Shown here one piece after another: positions 20,300 to 25,000 of a stretch of DNA of 25,000 bases. The stretch lies in contig CASHSZ010000113.1 of NCBI GenBank assembly GCA_949358305.1, forward strand, positions 1 through 25,000, given 5' to 3'. This DNA is from Strigamia acuminata (Eukaryota > Arthropoda > Chilopoda > Geophilomorpha > Linotaeniidae). The notes under the pieces are model-generated. The model did not search any database, was not told the origin of the DNA, and saw only the letters and a list, made by a program, of their open reading frames with translations. The number at the start of each line of letters is the position of its first letter. Within the stretch, counting starts at the first letter, position 1. The position numbers and the translations under genes were made by a program.

Positions 20300-22841
20300 G
20301 TTGACTTAGCACAAACACCACAAGTCCAATGTCTCTGAATGTTCAGAAATAGTGTTTAAACCTTAGTAGAAGCCTTCAATATAAGTTTTAGCAACACCCA
20401 AGCAATAAATTTTGAAAAAAAAATTTTGAGCTCATTTCACATCGCAGTTGACTTAGCAAGAAAAACCACAAGACCAATGTCTCCAAATGTTCAGAAATAG
20501 TGTTTAAACCTTAGTAGAAGCCTTTAATATAAGTTTTAGCAACACCCAAGCAATAAATTTTGAAAAAAAAATTTTGAGCTTATTTCACATCACAGTTGAC
20601 TTAGCACAAACACCACAAGACCGATGTCTCTGAATGTTCAGAAATAGTGTTTAAACCTTAGTAGAAGGCTCCAATGTAAGTTTTAGAAACATCCAACCAA
20701 TGATTTGGGAGAATAGACTTTTGATCTCATCACAGTTGACTTAGCACAAACACCACAAGACCAATGTCTCTGAATGTTCAGAAATAGTGTTTAAACCTTA
20801 GTAGAAGGCTCCAATGTAAGTTTTAGAAACATCCAATTGATGATTTGGGAGAATAGACTTTTGATCTCATCACAGTTGACTTAGCACAAACACCACAAGA
20901 CCAATGTCTCTGAACGTTCAGAAATAGTATTTAAACCTTAGTAGAAGCCTTCAATGTATGTTTTAGCAACATCCAAGCAATGATTTGGGAGAATAGACTT
21001 TTGATCTCATCACAGTTGACTTAGCACAAACACCACAAGTCCAATGTCTCTGAATGTTCAGAAATAGTGTTTAAACCTTAGTAGAAGGCTCCAATGTAAG
21101 TTTTAGAAACATCCAACCGATGATTTGGGAGAATAGACTTTTGATCTCATCACAGTTGACTTAGCACAAACACCACAAGACCAATGTCTCTGAATGTTCA
21201 GAAATAGTGTTTAAACCTTAGTAGAAGGCTCCAATGTAAGTTTTAGAAACATCCAACCGATGATTTGGTTGAATAGACTTTTGATCTTATCACAGTTGAC
21301 TTAGCACAAACACCACAAGACCAATGTCTCTGAACGTTCAGAAATAGTATTTAAACCTTAGTAGAAGCCTTCAATGTAAGTTTTAGCAACATCCAAGCAA
21401 TGATTTGGGAGAATAGACTTTTGATCTCATCACGGTTGACTTAGCACAAACACCACAAGTCCAATGTCTCTGAATTTTCAGAAATAGTGTTTAAGCCTTA
21501 GTAGAAGCCTTCAATATAAGTTTTAGCAACACCCAAGCATTAAATTTTGAAAAAAAAATTTTGAGCTCATTTCACATCGCAGTTGACTTAGCACAAACAC
21601 CACAAGACCAATGTCTCTGAATGTTCAGAAATAGTGTTTAAACCTTAGTAGAAGCCTTCAATATAAGTTTTAGAAACATCCAACCGATGATTTGGGAGAA
21701 TAGACTTTTGATCTCATCACAGTTGACTTAGCACAAACACCACAAGACCAATGTCTCTGAATGTTCAAAAATAGTGTTTAAACTTTAGTAGAAGGCTCCA
21801 ATGTAAGTTTTAGAAACATTCAACCGATGATTTGGGAGAATAGACTTTTGATCTCATCACAGTTGACTTAGCACAAACACCACAAGACCAATGTCTCTGA
21901 ATGTTCAGAAATAGTGTTTAAACCTTAGTAGAAGGCTCCAATGTAAGTTTTAGAAACATCCAACCAATGATTTGAGAGAATAGACTTTTGATCTCATCAC
22001 AGTTGACTTAGCACAAACACCACAAGACCAATGTCTCTGAATGTTCAGAAATAGTGTTTAAACCTTAGTAGAAGGCTCCAATGTAAGTTTTAGAAACATC
22101 CAACCGATGATTTGGGAGAATAGACTTTTGATCTCATCACAGTTGACTTAGCACAAACACCAAAAGACCAATGTCTCTGAATGTTCAGAAATAGTGTTTA
22201 AACCTTAGTAGAAGGCTCCAATGTAAGTTTTAGAAACATCCAATTGATGATTTGGGAGAATAGACTTTTGATCTCATCACAGTTGACTTAGCACAAACAC
22301 CACAAGACCAATGGGTCTGAATGTTCAGAAATAGTGTTTAAACCTTAGTAGAAGGCTCCAATGTAAGTTTTAGAAACATCCAACCGATGATTTGGGAGAA
22401 TAGACTTTTGATCTCATCACAGTTGACTTAGCACAAACACCAAAAGACCAATGTCTCTGAATGTTCAGAAATAGTGTTTAAACCTTAGTAGAAGGCTCCA
22501 ATGTAAGTTTTAGAAACATCCAATTGATGATTTGGGAGAATAGACTTTTGATCTCATCACAGTTGACTTAGCACAAACACCACAAGACCAATGTCTCTGA
22601 ATGTTTAGAAATAGTGTTTAACCCTTAGTAGAAGGCTCCAATGTAAGTTTTAGAAACATCCAACCAATGATTTGGGAGAATAGACTTTTGATCTCATCAC
22701 AGTTGACTTAGCACAAACACCACAAGACCAATGTCTCTGAATGTTCAGAAATAGTGTTTAAACCTTAGTAGAAGGCTCCAATGTAAGTTTTAGAAACATC
22801 CAACCGATGATTTGGGAGAATAGACTTTTGATCTCATCACA
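20300..22841. repeat. Higher-order unit 4, 18 monomers (2542 bp)
   Basis: The order is P Q' M' N C T W C2 R' S' U2, then E A K G K L A. It matches unit 2 at an offset of 6763 bp up to 22701, but lacks the N-A-K-L block, so the 6763-bp period breaks here. Confidence 0.9.
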
Positions 22842-24683
22842 GTTGACTTAGCACAAACACCACAAGTCCAATGTCTCTGAATGTTCAGAAATAGTGTTTA
22901 AACCTTAGTAGAAGCCTTCAATATAAGTTTTAGCAACACCCAAGCAATAAATTTTGAAAAAAAAATTTTGAGCTCATTTCACATCGCAGTTGACTTAGCA
23001 AGAAAAACCACAAGACCAATGTCTCCAAATGTTCAGAAATAGTGTTTAAACCTTAGTAGAAGCCTTTAATATAAGTTTTAGCAACACCCAAGCAATAAAT
23101 TTTGAAAAAAAAATTTTGAGCTTATTTCACATCACAGTTGACTTAGCACAAACACCACAAGACCGATGTCTCTGAATGTTCAGAAATAGTGTTTAAACCT
23201 TAGTAGAAGGCTCCAATGTAAGTTTTAGAAACATCCAACCAATGATTTGGGAGAATAGACTTTTGATCTCATCACAGTTGACTTAGCACAAACACCACAA
23301 GACCAATGTCTCTGAATGTTCAGAAATAGTGTTTAAACCTTAGTAGAAGGCTCCAATGTAAGTTTTAGAAACATCCAATTGATGATTTGGGAGAATAGAC
23401 TTTTGATCTCATCACAGTTGACTTAGCACAAACACCACAAGACCAATGTCTCTGAACGTTCAGAAATAGTATTTAAACCTTAGTAGAAGCCTTCAATGTA
23501 TGTTTTAGCAACATCCAAGCAATGATTTGGGAGAATAGACTTTTGATCTCATCACAGTTGACTTAGCACAAACACCACAAGTCCAATGTCTCTGAATGTT
23601 CAGAAATAGTGTTTAAACCTTAGTAGAAGGCTCCAATGTAAGTTTTAGAAACATCCAACCGATGATTTGGGAGAATAGACTTTTGATCTCATCACAGTTG
23701 ACTTAGCACAAACACCACAAGACCAATGTCTCTGAATGTTCAGAAATAGTGTTTAAACCTTAGTAGAAGGCTCCAATGTAAGTTTTAGAAACATCCAACC
23801 GATGATTTGGTTGAATAGACTTTTGATCTTATCACAGTTGACTTAGCACAAACACCACAAGACCAATGTCTCTGAACGTTCAGAAATAGTATTTAAACCT
23901 TAGTAGAAGCCTTCAATGTAAGTTTTAGCAACATCCAAGCAATGATTTGGGAGAATAGACTTTTGATCTCATCACGGTTGACTTAGCACAAACACCACAA
24001 GTCCAATGTCTCTGAATTTTCAGAAATAGTGTTTAAGCCTTAGTAGAAGCCTTCAATATAAGTTTTAGCAACACCCAAGCATTAAATTTTGAAAAAAAAA
24101 TTTTGAGCTCATTTCACATCGCAGTTGACTTAGCACAAACACCACAAGACCAATGTCTCTGAATGTTCAGAAATAGTGTTTAAACCTTAGTAGAAGCCTT
24201 CAATATAAGTTTTAGAAACATCCAACCGATGATTTGGGAGAATAGACTTTTGATCTCATCACAGTTGACTTAGCACAAACACCACAAGACCAATGTCTCT
24301 GAATGTTCAAAAATAGTGTTTAAACTTTAGTAGAAGGCTCCAATGTAAGTTTTAGAAACATTCAACCGATGATTTGGGAGAATAGACTTTTGATCTCATC
24401 ACAGTTGACTTAGCACAAACACCACAAGACCAATGTCTCTGAATGTTCAGAAATAGTGTTTAAACCTTAGTAGAAGGCTCCAATGTAAGTTTTAGAAACA
24501 TCCAACCAATGATTTGGGAGAATAGACTTTTGATCTCATCACAGTTGACTTAGCACAAACACCACAAGACCAATGTCTCTGAATGTTCAGAAATAGTGTT
24601 TAAACCTTAGTAGAAGGCTCCAATGTAAGTTTTAGAAACATCCAACCGATGATTTGGGAGAATAGACTTTTGATCTCATCACA
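22842..24683. repeat. Higher-order unit 5, 13 monomers (1842 bp)
   Basis: The 11-monomer core is in its unit-2 form (Q' 148 bp, M' GACCGATG, R' TTTAAGCCTT, U2), followed by a tail of only two monomers, M and A. The core is preserved while the tail has lost five monomers relative to unit 4. Confidence 0.9.
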
Positions 24684-25000
24684 GTTGACTTAGCACAAAC
24701 ACCACAAGTCCAATGTCTCTGAATGTTCAGAAATAGTGTTTAAACCTTAGTAGAAGCCTTCAATATAAGTTTTAGCAACACCCAAGCAATAAATTTTGAA
24801 AAAAAAATTTTGAGCTCATTTCACATCGCAGTTGACTTAGCACAAACACCACAAGACCAATGTCTCCAAATGTTCAGAAATAGTGTTTAAACCTTAGTAG
24901 AAGCCTTTAATATAAGTTTTAGCAACACCCAAGCAATAAATTTTGAAAAAAAAATTTTGAGCTTATTTCACATCACAGTTGACTTAGCACAAACACCACA
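24684..25000. repeat. Start of higher-order unit 6 (P, Q, then 23 bp)
   Basis: P at 24684 and Q at 24831 open another unit, and the next monomer begins at 24978. This Q is a hybrid: it has the CACAAACACC start of the 147-bp form but the CAAGCAATAAA of the 148-bp form. The window ends inside the array. Confidence 0.85.

Larger units (their letters stand above)
9190..25000. repeat. 140-bp satellite array with higher-order structure, right flank
   Basis: After a partial monomer, 111 complete head-to-tail monomers run from 9316 to 24977 and a partial one ends the window. The usual length is 140 bp; P and R types are 147, and Q is 147 or 148. Type codes by diagnostic motif: A GGCTCC with CCGATG; T like A with AAGTCC; M CCAATG; N ATTGATG; W TTGGTTGAAT; C and C2 AACGTTC with ATGTATG or ATGTAAG; K CCAAAAGACC (K2 has CCGATG); G ATGGGTCTG; L GTTTAGAAA with TTTAACCC; D AATCATTTG; E ATTTGAGAG; S AATATAAG with CCGATG; U CACTACAAG; U2 TTCAAAAATAG; P AGCAATAAATTTTG; Q TCTCCAAATG; R GAATTTTCAG. 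A prime marks small sub-variants. No gene is present. Confidence 0.97.

Noticed and set aside
9190-25000. CRISPR-like array of regularly spaced repeats
   Set aside because: The repeated unit is the whole 140-bp monomer with no unique spacers, and the context is a eukaryotic satellite with a retrotransposon.

Overview
The window is eukaryotic repeat DNA, and I see no protein-coding gene I would defend. It has two components. One is a tandem satellite with a monomer of about 140 bp (1-438 and 9190-25000). The other is a single complete LTR retrotransposon (439-9189) inserted into that satellite. The primer-binding site matches the 3' end of an animal-type tRNA-His, in the form I recall from invertebrates. 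An invertebrate genome, with this stretch in constitutive heterochromatin (pericentromeric, centromeric or subtelomeric), is therefore the best guess. I cannot name the species.

Retrotransposon. Two 1748-bp LTRs (439-2186 and 7442-9189) differ at one base in my line-by-line comparison (T710 versus G7713). They begin TGTTGC and end GCAACA, and the element is flanked by a 4-bp AACA target duplication (435-438 and 9190-9193). A primer-binding site follows the 5' LTR (2199-2219) and a short purine-rich tract abuts the 3' LTR (7431-7441). The 5255-bp interior has no gag, protease, reverse transcriptase, RNase H, integrase or env reading frame. The longest frames are about 100 codons and look random. 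So the insertion is very young but cannot encode its own machinery: a non-autonomous, LARD-like element that must have been mobilised in trans. The LTRs carry several hairpins, including one at each terminus, and the interior holds a small family of diverging short repeats (4161-4501, with relatives near 2405 and 4645).

Satellite. By position I count 114 complete monomers (3 left and 111 right of the element) plus partial ones. Most are exactly 140 bp. A second subfamily is 147-148 bp and contains an A-tract block. Recurrent variants let me give each monomer a letter. In order, with the interrupted monomer first, the right-hand array reads: n A K L A | PQMNCTWC2RSU ADEAKGK2 DEAKGKLA | PQ'M'NCTWC2R'S'U2 EAKGKL NAKLA | PQMNCTWC2RSU ADEAKGK2 DEAKGKLA | PQ'M'NCTWC2R'S'U2 EAKGKLA | PQ'M'NCTWC2R'S'U2 MA | PQ... 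Codes are explained in the array entry. Each higher-order unit has a constant 11-monomer core (P to U) and a variable tail, giving units of 26, 22, 26, 18 and 13 monomers. Units one and two together repeat with a period of 6763 bp (48 monomers).

Most notable point. The satellite order is not continuous across the retrotransposon. The left side reads T-W-C2, which elsewhere is always followed by R. The right side resumes inside an N monomer, which in the equivalent place elsewhere follows L. The order change and the insertion fall within the same stretch of about 60 bp, so either the element is tied to a rearrangement or the assembly is joined wrongly there.
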